Shown piece by piece: positions 55,028-64,000 of a DNA stretch of 64,000 nt. Origin of the DNA: Alicyclobacillus shizuokensis NBRC 103103. Lineage in GTDB: Bacteria; Bacillota; Bacilli; Alicyclobacillales; Alicyclobacillaceae. A program made the translations under genes and the position numbers. The notes beneath the pieces were generated by a model, which was given only the letters and a program-made list of their open reading frames with translations, was not told where the DNA came from and did not search any database. The stretch covers positions 1 to 64,000 of the forward strand of contig NZ_BCQV01000006.1 of NCBI RefSeq assembly GCF_001552255.1, read 5' to 3'. Each line of letters begins with the position of its first letter. The first letter of the stretch is position 1.

Positions 55028-55977
55028 CAGGCTCCCTCCGTTTCCACCATCGATCGAAACGCGGATAGGAACACCAGGCAGACTGCCAGTACCATGACCA
55101 CCGTACTCACTGCGACAGCTGTACCCGTGCCAAAGTGCAGATTTTGGAACAGTGTCTCATAACCGAGAATCGCCAGCGACTCGGTTGCGGTTCCAGGACC
55201 TCCGTTGGTCAGCACAAACGGCAGATCGAACACCCCAAAGGCCTGCAGAATGCGGAACAACCCGGCTAGAGCGATGCTCCCTCGCAACATGGGGAAGGTC
55301 ACACGCCAAAACGCGTGCCATCGGTTGGCCCCGTCGATGTAAGCCGCCTCATGATACTCATCCGGGATCATCTGTAAACCAGCCAACAAAACAATCACGA
55401 CAAACGGCGTCGTTTTCCATATATCGGCCACCATCATGGCGACAATGGCCAAACCCGGGGTTCCTAGCCAGGTTACCGGCCCGCCAATCAGATGCAGCGC
55501 TTGGAGTATCGCGTTGAACACACCATAAACACCGTTGTAGATGTAGGCCCACATTTGTGCCGAAATGACCGTGATCAGCGACCAGGGAATCAGCATGATG
55601 ACCAAAGACACGTCCTTGAGTCGACGCACCCCATTGATGGCCAGAGCAATCAGCATGCCTAACATGAGCTCGACCGCCACCGTGACGACGGCATAGTAAA
55701 CTGTGAACCACACACTGTGCCAAAACACCCCGCTGGTGGCGAGCACGCGGTAGTTGGCGAGCCCAGTGAACGACAGCGCAAATCCGTTGGTCGTCAGGTG
55801 GACGTCGTTGAAACTCATCCAAACCGAATACAGAATGGGAAACAAGGTGACCGCCGCAATCACGATACCCATCGGCAACAACATGCTGTAGCCGGCCCGG
55901 CGCTGGTTCCGCAGCAAATTGGCGCGCCGGCTAGGCGACCGCACGGTTCCAGACAAGAGGGTCTGATGCACCGCCAT
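55027..55977 (-). CDS. Carbohydrate ABC transporter permease, MalF type
   Basis: Partner permease of 316 residues with six predicted helices. The EAA loop reads EAAYIDGANRWHAFWRVTFPMLRG. The N-terminus is basic (RSPSRRANLLRNQRRAGY) before helix 1. ATG at 55977 follows GGGAGGAG. A strong hairpin lies between it and the upstream binding-protein gene, which often lowers permease expression relative to binding protein. Confidence 0.94.
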   Translation of the reverse strand: MAVHQTLLSGTVRSPSRRANLLRNQRRAGYSMLLPMGIVIAAVTLFPILYSVWMSFNDVHLTTNGFALSFTGLANYRVLATSGVFWHSVWFTVYYAVVTVAVELMLGMLIALAINGVRRLKDVSLVIMLIPWSLITVISAQMWAYIYNGVYGVFNAILQALHLIGGPVTWLGTPGLAIVAMMVADIWKTTPFVVIVLLAGLQMIPDEYHEAAYIDGANRWHAFWRVTFPMLRGSIALAGLFRILQAFGVFDLPFVLTNGGPGTATESLAILGYETLFQNLHFGTGTAVAVSTVVMVLAVCLVFLSAFRSMVETEGA

Positions 55978-55995
55978 GATTTACTCCTCCCAGTC

Positions 55996-56030
55996 CTCCG
56001 GCAGGGCCAGGTGAGTGGACCCCGCCGGAG
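55996..56030 (-). terminator. Intercistronic hairpin between binding-protein and permease genes
   Basis: CTCCGGC (55996-56002) pairs with GCCGGAG (56024-56030), with further G/C pairing inside. No T-tract follows, so it is more likely an mRNA-stabilising or attenuating hairpin than a full terminator. Confidence 0.6.
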
Positions 56031-56043
56031 AGATTTGCACGCC

Positions 56044-57381
56044 TTAGAGGCCGCCGTTTCCACCCAGAGCCGACTGAATTTGCTTGGCTGCATCCGCAAG
56101 CGCCTTGTCCGTGCTGACACTGCCTGCCAGGGCCGCATTGACATTTGAATACACTGCTTTGGCAATGGCTGGATAGTTCGGATTTTGAGCCGGACGGGAC
56201 ACGTACTTGACCTTCGGCACGATAGAGAAGATGGGACTCTTCTGTTTTACGGACGGATCGTTTTGCACTTGTTTGTTGGTCGGGATTTCACTGAACTGCT
56301 TGGCCAGGATGGACTGCGCCTCCTTGCCGGTCATCCAATCGATGAACGCCAGCGCCGCCGGCAGGTTCTTGGTATGCGGGTTCACGTACAAATCCCAACC
56401 ACCGATGGTGCTGTAACCTGTGCCCCCGTCAAACGACGGCAGCGCCGTAACCCCAACCTTGCCGACCACCTTGGAGGCTTTGGGATCTTGCGAGTTCGGC
56501 CATGCATAGGACCAATTGCGAATGAATGCAGCATTGCCCTCCGTAAATACGTTTTCCGACTCTTGTTCCGTAAATTGCACGACAGACTTTGGCGTCACAC
56601 CGCTCGTGATAAGGCCGCGCATGAAGGACAGCGCCTTCTTCGCCGCTGCGGAATCGATAGCGGGTTTCCCATCTTTACCCAAGACCTGGCCGCCCGCATC
56701 GGCCAGATACTCGTCGAAGTCGCAGAGCAAACCTTCATAGGATGACCCCTGCCACACGAAGCCGTATTTGACCAGGCCTTTCTTCTGGAGAATTCGCGCG
56801 TCTTTCTGGACATCCTCCCAGGTGTTTGGCACCGACAGGCCCGCCTTCGCCAACAGGTCCTTGCGATAGAACAAAAAGGCGGTATCAACGAAGAATGGAG
56901 CGGCGTACACCTTGCCGTTGTAAGTGGCCCCCTGTACGAGCCCGTTGGCAAACCGGTTCCAGAACGAATTCGGCACCAGGCCTGTCAAAGGCTTCGCCAA
57001 CTGGTTGGCCGCGAACTGGGCGGGCCACACGACGTCGCCCAGGTACACGTCCGGCGTATTGGCCCCGCCTCCGATGGCGGTTGTCAAGCTGGCACGGTTC
57101 GTATCGGTGTTGTTATCCTGCATCTATAATTTTACCTTGATGTTGGGATGGCTCTGCTCGAACGCTTTGACCATCGTTTCGGGCAGACCTGTTTGGGTAA
57201 TGGGTGGCGTAGCCCAGACGATGGTCCCTTTCGCCTGCGAAGTGTCAATCGGTTTCGCGCCGCCCTGCTTCGCGGTATTGGCTGTGTTCGCCCCGCTTCC
57301 GCCCGATCCGCACCCTGCCGCGATACTGCACACGAGTACGACTGCCGTGCCAACGACCGCGCCTTTGCGTGCACGATTCAT
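56044..57381 (-). pseudogene. Sugar ABC transporter substrate-binding lipoprotein gene with in-frame TAG
   Basis: Extracytoplasmic binding protein of the CUT1 family. Both halves are in one reading frame: from ATG 57381 a signal peptide with lipobox-like SIAAGC (Cys24) leads to ETMVKAFEQSHPNIKVKL, then TAG at 57126-57124 as codon 86, then MQDNNTDTNRASLTTAIGGG and TPDVYLGDVVWPAQFAANQL through to residue 445. Sequence on both sides of the stop fits one continuous binding protein. It is therefore a nonsense mutation, a sequencing error, or a readthrough site. The closest types are trehalose/maltose or ThuE-like binding proteins. ATG at 57381 follows GGAGGGG. Without it the importer should not work. 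Confidence 0.85.
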
Positions 57382-57409
57382 CACAAACCCCTCCAAATTT
57401 GTCACTTTT

Positions 57410-57425
57410 GATGCACGCCTGCATC
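57410..57425. repeat. Inverted repeat upstream of the binding-protein gene
   Basis: GATGCA-CGCC-TGCATC, perfect six-base arms, in the 93-base gap between lacI and the binding-protein gene. A related CGTGCATCC occurs about 20 bases further. It lacks the central CG of LacI-type operators; it may be a short hairpin in the transcript. Confidence 0.35.
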
Positions 57426-57474
57426 GTCTATCTGAACATGATTCGTGCATCCAATCCGTTGGAAGATCATCGTG

Positions 57475-58497
57475 TCATCGAGACACCGTTTTCACCGTGT
57501 CACGTTCAATGATCTGGTGCGGTAATAAATGGATACCCCCACACGCCTCCGTCTCACCGGCGCCAATGGCCTGCAGCAGACACTCCACCGCCAACCGCCC
57601 GATTTGCTGAAACGGTTGGGCGACGGTCGTCAGCCCGGGCGTCGTCATTTCGGCCACATACAGGTTGTCGTAGCCCATCACCGAGACATCGTCCGGGACA
57701 CGCAGCCCATGCTCGGCCAGGCAGCGAATCGCCCCCAGCGCCATCTCGTCGCTGGCCGCGAACACGGCCGTGAAGCCCTCTCGGCCCACCCTTCTCAGGA
57801 TGCGATCCATGGCCCGATATCCCTCGTGGAAATGAAAGTCGCCAAAATCAACGAGTTCGTCGGAGTATTCCGCACCATAGTGTGCCAGCGCCTGCCGGTA
57901 TCCCTCCAGGCGCGTGGAGCCAGCCACGTCATTTTCAGGCGGACCCGCCACCATGGCGATACGGCTGTGGCCGCGTGCAATCAGGTAGGCCGTCGCGTCG
58001 AAGGCGGCTTTCACATCGTCCGTTCGGAACGCGGACAGCGGACGCATGCGCGAATGTGTCAAGGCGAGCACCACCGGAATCCCCAATCGATCAATCATCG
58101 CCTGATAGTCGTCCGTTATCGATCCACTCGTAAATATGATGCCGGCTACACGGTGCTGTTTCAGAAAGGTGAAACCGTCGAGCGCCCGGTGGTGATCCAG
58201 CTGCGCGTCGAACAGGAGCACCTTCATGCCGTGCTCCCAGGCAACCTCGTCGATTCCCTGGTAAAGCTCGTTGAAAAACAAGCCGTTGATGCCCGGGACT
58301 AACAACCCAATGGTGTCCATGTGCTGCACACTCAGCCCGCGGGCGATCGCGCTCGGTTGAAAGTCCAGCTCCGCCATCGCCTGCTGCACCTTGCGGCGCG
58401 TCTCAGCCCCGACTTTGACCGGATCGTTCAACACGCGGGACACCGTCGCCGGAGAAACCCCGGCCCTGTTGGCCACAGTCCGTATCGTCACCTTCAT
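57475..58497 (-). CDS. LacI-family transcriptional repressor
   Basis: Sugar-responsive regulator of 340 residues. The N-terminal helix-turn-helix is TIRTVANRAGVSPATVSRVLN and the hinge follows at about residue 50-60 (QPSAIARGLSVQHMDTIGLL). The rest is a periplasmic-binding-protein-like effector domain with the conserved AVFAASDEMALGAIRCLAEHGLRVPDDVSVMGYDN. ATG at 58497 follows AAGGGGG; the frame is open 8 codons further. It probably controls itself and the ABC transporter genes downstream on the same strand through the two palindromes in its leader. Confidence 0.94.
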   Translation of the reverse strand: MKVTIRTVANRAGVSPATVSRVLNDPVKVGAETRRKVQQAMAELDFQPSAIARGLSVQHMDTIGLLVPGINGLFFNELYQGIDEVAWEHGMKVLLFDAQLDHHRALDGFTFLKQHRVAGIIFTSGSITDDYQAMIDRLGIPVVLALTHSRMRPLSAFRTDDVKAAFDATAYLIARGHSRIAMVAGPPENDVAGSTRLEGYRQALAHYGAEYSDELVDFGDFHFHEGYRAMDRILRRVGREGFTAVFAASDEMALGAIRCLAEHGLRVPDDVSVMGYDNLYVAEMTTPGLTTVAQPFQQIGRLAVECLLQAIGAGETEACGGIHLLPHQIIERDTVKTVSR

Positions 58498-58516
58498 GGT
58501 TTTGAGCCCCCTTCCC

Positions 58517-58530
58517 AGCAAGCGCTTTCA
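58517..58530. promoter_or_regulatory. LacI-type operator, proximal site
   Basis: AGCAAGCGCTTTCA contains the palindromic core AAGCGCTT and, read on the minus strand (TGAAAGCGCTTGCT), is close to the LacI/CcpA consensus. It lies 20 bases before the lacI start codon. Confidence 0.7.
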
Positions 58531-58541
58531 TAAACATTTTC

Positions 58542-58555
58542 ATAAAGCGGTTTCA
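58542..58555. promoter_or_regulatory. LacI-type operator, distal site
   Basis: ATAAAGCGGTTTCA (minus strand TGAAACCGCTTTAT) is a second, less symmetrical copy. Its centre is about 25 bases from that of the proximal site, so the two lie on roughly the same side of the helix. Confidence 0.65.
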
Positions 58556-58567
58556 CGTTATGTACAC

Positions 58568-58597
58568 ACTATACCCGAAACCGTAGAGGATTTGCAA
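58568..58597 (-). promoter_or_regulatory. Sigma-A-type promoter of lacI and the transporter genes
   Basis: On the minus strand TTGCAA (58597-58592), 18 bases, TATAGT (58573-58568). Both operators lie just downstream of the expected transcription start. Confidence 0.75.
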
Positions 58598-58735
58598 GGA
58601 AGGTTCGATAGGAACCCCCGGAGACCGCATACAACGCAAAGCAGAAGCGGTCATGCGCAAAGATGCTTTGCAGCGGGAAAAACGATTCGTATCAACGGTG
58701 GATTTGTGTGTCGCCATAAGAGTGCCTGTCAGCTG

Positions 58736-59506
58736 TCATTCGTGCAGCACTTCGGCTATGCGCCGCGCTACCTGAACACGGTGGATGAGAGCGCGGTGAT
58801 CATAGGGAAAATCGCCAAGGTGGACGGCACCGTCCAAGCACGCGGAATCGTGCGGCACCAAGCCATCGCTGGCCTGGCCGTATCGTCTCGACAGGATTCG
58901 GAACCCGTACCACACTTCTCCGCAGGTCCCCCAGTTCCGCAAAGTTCCATCCGCTCGTCCACGCAGCGTGAAGACGCGTCCGCCTGGAGCCAGACGAAGC
59001 TTCTGCAACGGGTGATCCCGATTGAACTCGGCCATTGCCGCCGGTGTGAGTTCCCGTAGAACTTGTCCCCACCCCAAGCAACCGGCCAGCTGAAGCCCCT
59101 GTGTGGCGAGCGGGGTCCCGTGATGGGGTGTCGCGACCGTGACCACGTGGCGCACCAACCCGCTCTCCTGTTCGGCGAACAGCCTGGCGACTAATCCGCC
59201 TAAACTATGGCCGATGACATCAATCGGAGCCGCCAATCCGTGTTGTCGGCGCAGCAAGTCCCACTTTCTCTGGACGCGCTGCACCTGCACAGAAAGCGCT
59301 TGCCGTCCGGATAGGTACGGCCAATCGCGGCCACAGCCGAAGACCGTTATCCCTCCCACATCCCGCCGCCACACCCGGGTACATGCGTCCGTGTACACGA
59401 GCACAACCTGGTGACCCGGCAGCGCCAACGCAAGTTCACGCAGGAACCGGCGGCGCCAGGGATGCCAGTTCAGGAGGCCATGAATCAGAAGCAGCGTCCT
59501 CTGCAA
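58736..59506 (-). CDS. Alpha/beta hydrolase, lipase/esterase type
   Basis: Serine hydrolase of about 257 residues. The start of the fold is TLLLIHGLLNWHPWRRRFLREL, the nucleophile elbow is DVIGHSLGGLVARL, and a late His lies in DHRALIHRVQVA. No signal peptide is evident. I favour the TTG at 59506 (LQRTLLLIHG), preceded by GGTGGG, because the in-frame ATG at 59587 and GTG at 59554 lie within the odhB terminator hairpin, which would be an odd place for coding sequence. The longer start cannot be excluded. Substrate unknown. Confidence 0.82.
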   Translation of the reverse strand: MQRTLLLIHGLLNWHPWRRRFLRELALALPGHQVVLVYTDACTRVWRRDVGGITVFGCGRDWPYLSGRQALSVQVQRVQRKWDLLRRQHGLAAPIDVIGHSLGGLVARLFAEQESGLVRHVVTVATPHHGTPLATQGLQLAGCLGWGQVLRELTPAAMAEFNRDHPLQKLRLAPGGRVFTLRGRADGTLRNWGTCGEVWYGFRILSRRYGQASDGLVPHDSACLDGAVHLGDFPYDHRALIHRVQVARRIAEVLHE

Positions 59507-59543
59507 GCCCCATCGCCCACCCTGACAGATTTCTGTTGCAAAC

Positions 59544-59583
59544 GAAAAAGCCACCCCAGGCAAAATGGCACCTGCCGGGGTGG
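59544..59583 (-). terminator. Intrinsic terminator of odhA-odhB
   Basis: On the minus strand CCACCCCGGCA pairs with TGCC(T)GGGGTGG (arms 59583-59573 and 59562-59551, one bulged base), followed by CTTTTTC. It starts 19 bases after the odhB stop. Confidence 0.88.
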
Positions 59584-59601
59584 TCATGCATCGCGCACGC
59601 C

Positions 59602-60900
59602 TCAGCCTTCCAAAAGCAGTGTCTCCGGGTCTTCGATCATCTGCTTGATACGGCCGAGGAACTGGACTGCTTCTGCACCATCGACAATCCGGTGGTCATA
59701 AGACAGAGCCAGGTACATCATCGGCCGGATTTCAACCTGCCCATTGACGGCAACTGGGCGCTCCTTGATGCCGTGCATGCCGAGGATGCCCACCTGCGGG
59801 CCATTCAGGATGGGCGTGGAGAACAGCGATCCAAACACGCCACCGTTGGTGATGGTGAACGTGCCACCCTGCAGGTCCTCCAGGCGCAGCTTGTTGTCGC
59901 GCGCCTTTTTCGCCAGCCGAGCAATCTCCTGCTCAATTTCGGCAAACGTCAAGCGGTCCGCCTCCCGCACTACAGGCACCACCAGGCCGCCTTCGGTCGA
60001 GACGGCGATGCCGATGTCGTAGTAGTGCTTGACCACCAACTCGGTGCCCTGAATCTCCGCGTTGAGCAGGGGAAACGCCTTGAGCGCGCCGACCACGGCT
60101 TTGGTGAAAAACGACATAAAGCCGAGACCGACGCCATGCTGCTCCTTGAACATGTCCTTGCGGCGCTTGCGCACGTCCATGATGGCCGTCATGTCCACCT
60201 CGTTGAAGGTGGTGAGCATGGCCGCCGTGTGCTGCACTTCGACCAGACGCTTGGCGATGGTCTGACGCCGACGCGACATCGGCACCCGCTCCACGCGCTT
60301 GTCCCCGGACGGCGCGGGCGCTGCCGCGGCCGGTGCGGCGGCAGGCGCGCTCGGACGGGCGGCCGGCGCCGGCGCGGGAGCGGCCAGACCGGCCGCGGCC
60401 ACGTCGCCGGCGGTAATGCGTCCTGCCGGATCCCGACTGGGGACGGCCGTCAAATCAAGGCCGCGCTCCTTGGCCAACCGACGTGCGGCCGGCGTCGCCA
60501 GGGCCTGTCCGCCGTCCGTTTGCGGCGCCGACGGCTCCGCCACCGGCGGTTGATACTTCGGGCCCTCCTGGCCCGGGACTTGCTCGGCGTTGGCGGCTGC
60601 CGTCTGCGGCGCCGGAGTCGGCGTCGATGCAGGCGCAGCAGCCGGCGCTCCAGCCCCCGCCGGCGCACCGGCCCCGAGGATGGCGATGGTCTCGCCGACC
60701 TGTACCGTCTCGCCCGCTTGCTTCAAAATCTCCTGCAGGATTCCCGCTTCGTTGGCGACGACTTCGACATTCACCTTGTCCGTCTCCAGTTCCGCCACCG
60801 CTTCGCCCGCATTGACCGCGTCGCCGACCTGCTTCAACCAGGTGGCAATCGTACCTTCCACAATCGATTCCGCCAACTCCGGGACCTTAATCTCGCTCAC
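59602..60900 (-). CDS. odhB: Dihydrolipoyllysine-residue succinyltransferase (E2 of 2-oxoglutarate dehydrogenase)
   Basis: Core subunit of the 2-oxoglutarate dehydrogenase complex in the citric acid cycle. The 432-residue product has one lipoyl domain with Lys42 in [11 protein letters not shown], an Ala/Pro-rich linker (about 78-130), a peripheral-subunit-binding domain ([18 protein letters not shown]), a second linker, and the catalytic domain ending in [17 protein letters not shown] with the active His and Asp. Twelve bases separate it from odhA. The E3 gene is not in the window. Confidence 0.97.
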   Translation of the reverse strand: MSEIKVPELAESIVEGTIATWLKQVGDAVNAGEAVAELETDKVNVEVVANEAGILQEILKQAGETVQVGETIAILGAGAPAGAGAPAAAPASTPTPAPQTAAANAEQVPGQEGPKYQPPVAEPSAPQTDGGQALATPAARRLAKERGLDLTAVPSRDPAGRITAGDVAAAGLAAPAPAPAARPSAPAAAPAAAAPAPSGDKRVERVPMSRRRQTIAKRLVEVQHTAAMLTTFNEVDMTAIMDVRKRRKDMFKEQHGVGLGFMSFFTKAVVGALKAFPLLNAEIQGTELVVKHYYDIGIAVSTEGGLVVPVVREADRLTFAEIEQEIARLAKKARDNKLRLEDLQGGTFTITNGGVFGSLFSTPILNGPQVGILGMHGIKERPVAVNGQVEIRPMMYLALSYDHRIVDGAEAVQFLGRIKQMIEDPETLLLEG

Positions 60901-60912
60901 GGCCTTGCCCTC

Positions 60913-63762
60913 CTACTTCACGGCTATCTTCGACTCATTCAGCTGCAATGCTTCCGAGACAATGCGCGCCTGCTCAACATTGTGCACATCCGGCTCCCCT
61001 TCCGCCGGGCTCGACCGCCTGCGTCGACCGATGTAACCAACGGTGATATGGTCGGCCACGGACGCGTGAATGCGCGGCTCCATGTAGTTCCAGGCGCCCA
61101 TGTTTTTCGGTTCTTCTTGCACCCAGACAACCTCTTCCAGGTTGCTGAACCGGCTCACCACAGCCTCAACCTGCTCCTGCGGATACGGATACAGCTGCTC
61201 GACGCGCACAATGTGCACATGCTCGGGCTTGTCGGCGGCCGACTCCAACGCTGCCTCCAGGTCCAATGCCATCTTGCCGGTGCACAGGATGAGCCGTCTG
61301 ACCTTGTCCGGCTGCTGTCCCAAGCCGGGCTGCTCCACAATCGGCCGAAACTCGCCCGTGCATAACTCTTGCCACGGGGAGGCCGTACGCGGATTGCGCA
61401 GCAAACTCTTCGGCGCCATCAACACCAGCGGCCGCATGTGCGGAGTCCCGAGCCGCGCAGCCTGGCGCCGCAGCAGGTGGAAGTACTGGGCCGCGCTGGA
61501 CAGGTACGCCACCACCCAGTTGTCCTCGGCGGCCAACTGCAGATAGCGTTCCAGGCGGGCGCTCGAGTGCTCCGGGCCCTGACCCTCGTACCCGTGCGGC
61601 AGCAGCATCACCAAACCGGAATCCTGGCCCCACTTGGCACGCCCGGCAGCGATGAACTGGTCAAACATCGGCTGCGCGACGTTGGCAAAATCCCCGTACT
61701 GGGCCTCCCACAGCACCAAGGTTTCCGGAGCAAACACATTGTAACCGTACTCGAAGCCGAGCACAGCCGTCTCCGTCAACGGGCTGTTGTGGATGGCAAA
61801 GGTGGCCTTCGCCTGCGGCAGCGCCTGCAGGGGAGACCAGGTGCGGCCCGTGTGGGGGTCGTGCAACACCAGGTGACGCTGGGCAAACGTGCCACGCTCC
61901 GTGTCCTGACCCGTGATGCGCACCGGCGTGCCGTCCTCCAGCACAGTGGCAAACGCCAACGCCTCGGCCAACGGCCAATCCACGCGCCCGTCCCCCTCCA
62001 GGCTGGCTTCCCGCCGCTTCAAGATGCGCGCCAATTTCGGATACACGGTGAATCCTTCCGGCCAGGTCAACAGGGCACGATTAATGGCGCGCAGGCGCTC
62101 TGCAGGGACAGCTGTGCGGACCGGGTCCGGCCTGCCGACGTCTGAGATTGGCGATTTGGGCGGATCCACCTCACCCTGGGTCACCCGCTGATACTCCTGT
62201 TGCAGACGCTGCTGCACGTCCCGCTCCATCTTTTGTACTTCTTCTGGCTGCACGACACCCTGGCGCACGAGAGCATCCGCATACAGCGTCCGCACCGTCT
62301 TGTGCTGGTTGATCTTTTGGTACATCAGCGGTTGGGTGACAGCCGGATCGTCCATCTCGTTATGGCCCCAGCGCCGGTAGCCAATCAAGTCAATCAAGAA
62401 ATCCCGATGGAAGCGGGAACGGTATTGGCATGCCAAGTAGATGGCGGCCAGACAGGCCTCCGGGTCATCGGCGTTGACGTGCACAATCGGGATTTCATAC
62501 CCTTTGGCCAAGTCGCTCGCATAGCGTGTCGACCGGTCATCAAAACTCTCCGTGGTGAACCCAACCTTGTTGTTCGTGATGATGTGAATCGTACCCCCGG
62601 TTTGGTACCCAGGCAGGCGGGAAAGGTTGAGCGTCTCAGCCACCACACCCTCGCCCGAGAACGCGGCGTCGCCGTGGACCAACACGGCGAAGGCCCGCTT
62701 GGGGTCCTGCTTGGGCGCCCCGCCGCCCTGCCGGTCCTCCTGGGCCGCGCGGGTGAACCCTTCCACCACCGGGTTGACGACCTCAAGGTGGCTCGGGTTG
62801 TTCGCCAGGGTCAAGCGCACCTGTACCGACTCACCCTCCGTCAGCGAGCGTGCCATGCCCAGGTGGTACTTGACGTCGCCGGTCCAGCCGTAGTTGATGC
62901 CCATCGACCCTTCGGACGGTACCAGTTCCTTGTTGGGGGCCGCGTGAAACTCGGTGAAGATAACACCGTACGGCTTACCCAAAACGTGCGCCAACACGTT
63001 CAAGCGGCCACGGTGCGCCATGCCAATCATCACGTCGCGCGCCCCGGCCTCCACGGCGCAGCGAATCAGATGGTCGAGCATCGGCACCAGGATATCGACG
63101 CCTTCAATCGAAAACCGCTTCTGGCCGACAAAGGTCCGGTGCAGGAACCGCTCAAACCCTTCCACTTCCGACAACCGCTGCAAAAGCGCGCGCTTTTGCT
63201 CCGCGGTGAGGGGTCGCCTGAACGCCCCCGATTCCACCATCTGGTTCAGCCAGACGCGTTCCTCCGCCACATGCACGTGCTCAAACTCGTACGCCAGCGA
63301 ATGCGTGTAAATTTCGCGCAGGCGGGCGATAGCCGTGCGTCCATCGTGGACATCGGAAGGCGCTTGCGGCCAAATCAGGCGGGCGGGGATCTGCGCCAAG
63401 TCCGCCTCCGTCAGACCATAGGTGGCCGGTTCCAAGTAATGCGCATCCCGGCCCGAGTCGTCTATCGGATCGATCTCGGCCGCCAAGTGTCCGTATGTAC
63501 GGATGTTGCGGACCAACTCTGCGGCCGCTAGAACCTTCTGCCAATCGTGCACATCCGGCGCCCCGGCGCCTGCCGATGCGGGCGACGGACCGGTCTCGCC
63601 CTGCGGTGGCGGACCGTACTGGTCGAACAGCGCGCGCGTGCTCTCGTCCACCGACTGCGGATCTTCACGGTATCGTTCATACAACTCATTGATGTACCCG
63701 AGATTGGGACCGACAAATTCCCGCCACGGATTGTGCGTGTCGGCTGGTGTCCCATTCGCCAT
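60913..63762 (-). CDS. odhA: 2-oxoglutarate dehydrogenase E1 component
   Basis: Thiamine-diphosphate enzyme that decarboxylates 2-oxoglutarate. The 949-residue length is normal. Motifs: [18 protein letters not shown], the ThDP/Mg site [20 protein letters not shown] with [13 protein letters not shown], the [18 protein letters not shown] segment, and the C-terminal [15 protein letters not shown]. The N-terminus ([21 protein letters not shown]) resembles the E2-binding peptide seen in many OdhA. ATG at 63762 follows AGGAGATGG. First gene of the operon, with a clear promoter upstream. Confidence 0.97.
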   Translation of the reverse strand: MANGTPADTHNPWREFVGPNLGYINELYERYREDPQSVDESTRALFDQYGPPPQGETGPSPASAGAGAPDVHDWQKVLAAAELVRNIRTYGHLAAEIDPIDDSGRDAHYLEPATYGLTEADLAQIPARLIWPQAPSDVHDGRTAIARLREIYTHSLAYEFEHVHVAEERVWLNQMVESGAFRRPLTAEQKRALLQRLSEVEGFERFLHRTFVGQKRFSIEGVDILVPMLDHLIRCAVEAGARDVMIGMAHRGRLNVLAHVLGKPYGVIFTEFHAAPNKELVPSEGSMGINYGWTGDVKYHLGMARSLTEGESVQVRLTLANNPSHLEVVNPVVEGFTRAAQEDRQGGGAPKQDPKRAFAVLVHGDAAFSGEGVVAETLNLSRLPGYQTGGTIHIITNNKVGFTTESFDDRSTRYASDLAKGYEIPIVHVNADDPEACLAAIYLACQYRSRFHRDFLIDLIGYRRWGHNEMDDPAVTQPLMYQKINQHKTVRTLYADALVRQGVVQPEEVQKMERDVQQRLQQEYQRVTQGEVDPPKSPISDVGRPDPVRTAVPAERLRAINRALLTWPEGFTVYPKLARILKRREASLEGDGRVDWPLAEALAFATVLEDGTPVRITGQDTERGTFAQRHLVLHDPHTGRTWSPLQALPQAKATFAIHNSPLTETAVLGFEYGYNVFAPETLVLWEAQYGDFANVAQPMFDQFIAAGRAKWGQDSGLVMLLPHGYEGQGPEHSSARLERYLQLAAEDNWVVAYLSSAAQYFHLLRRQAARLGTPHMRPLVLMAPKSLLRNPRTASPWQELCTGEFRPIVEQPGLGQQPDKVRRLILCTGKMALDLEAALESAADKPEHVHIVRVEQLYPYPQEQVEAVVSRFSNLEEVVWVQEEPKNMGAWNYMEPRIHASVADHITVGYIGRRRRSSPAEGEPDVHNVEQARIVSEALQLNESKIAVK

Positions 63763-63905
63763 ACGTCCATCTCCTCATCTCGGAATCGCTCAATCGCCAT
63801 ACGTAGCGTGAGGAATAATCCGGCTTGCCATACATGCTGAAAACACAGTAAAGCGCGCCCCTGCAGCGGCGCGGCGTGCATGGCAGCAAACAACTGCCGG
63901 AAACG

Positions 63906-63934
63906 ATCCTATCACTCAGGCAGAATGGTGACAA
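63906..63934 (-). promoter_or_regulatory. Sigma-A-type promoter of odhA-odhB
   Basis: On the minus strand TTGTCA (63934-63929), 17 bases, TAGGAT (63911-63906). It gives a leader of about 135 bases with no recognised riboswitch. The last 60 bases of the window hold nothing I can identify. Confidence 0.75.
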
Positions 63935-64000
63935 GTACAGGATACCCTGAAAATGGAAACTATCATGAAGTCGTAATTCCCAAATGATTCTCTCCGGATC

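Noticed and set aside
59383-61365. 660-residue plus-strand frame opposite the odh genes and the hydrolase
   Set aside because: It spans three real minus-strand genes and a terminator and contains arginine runs with no family likeness.

Overview
The window comes from the chromosome of a GC-rich, spore-forming member of the Bacilli. Gene content and order suggest the Alicyclobacillaceae; that is an inference from synteny and from spore genes (spoVB, a ysxE/cotS-like gene, a SafA/SpoVID-like LysM gene, sigI-rsgI), since there is no rRNA here to confirm it. Genes are dense, overlap often through ATGA or TGATG junctions, and many start with GTG or TTG. No tRNA, rRNA, CRISPR array, insertion sequence or prophage was seen.

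Layout. 0-5 kb: a chemoreceptor gene cut by the left edge and preceded by a cyclic-di-GMP-I riboswitch with its own terminator, then a diverging operon of a stand-alone CheB methylesterase domain and the KtrB/KtrA potassium uptake system. 5-33 kb: a block in nearly the same order as in Bacillus subtilis (MBL hydrolase, dtd, relA, apt, recJ, a cation diffusion facilitator, secF, secD, comN, spoVB, a yrbG-type DUF421 protein, a TIGR04086 protein, yajC, tgt, queA, ruvB, ruvA, ruvC, yebC). Two insertions break this order: a tandem-GGDEF diguanylate cyclase, and sigI-rsgI with a probable SigI autoregulatory promoter. A split glutamine-dependent NAD synthetase (nitrilase-type amidase plus NadE) and a two-gene spore coat unit follow. 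33-46 kb: tyrS and pheST, each behind a T-box leader with a readable specifier codon (TAC, TTC), a class A penicillin-binding protein, mutS2, a YvlD-type membrane protein, cvpA and zapA.

46-64 kb is the more variable part: an MFS exporter, a fragment of an arylamine N-acetyltransferase gene, a histidine-degradation cluster hutU-hutI-hutG without hutH or hutP, an NCS1 permease convergent with a TenA thiaminase II gene, a LacI-controlled sugar ABC transporter whose binding-protein gene carries an in-frame TAG codon, a small alpha/beta hydrolase and the 2-oxoglutarate dehydrogenase genes odhA-odhB.

How parts connect. The diguanylate cyclase at 17-19 kb makes the ligand sensed by the riboswitch at 2 kb. 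The CheB-ktrB stop/start overlap predicts coupled translation of a chemotaxis-type enzyme with a potassium channel. The LacI regulator has two operators between its own promoter and its start codon. Starts were chosen from Shine-Dalgarno (SD) spacing and family length, so several differ from the longest open frame.
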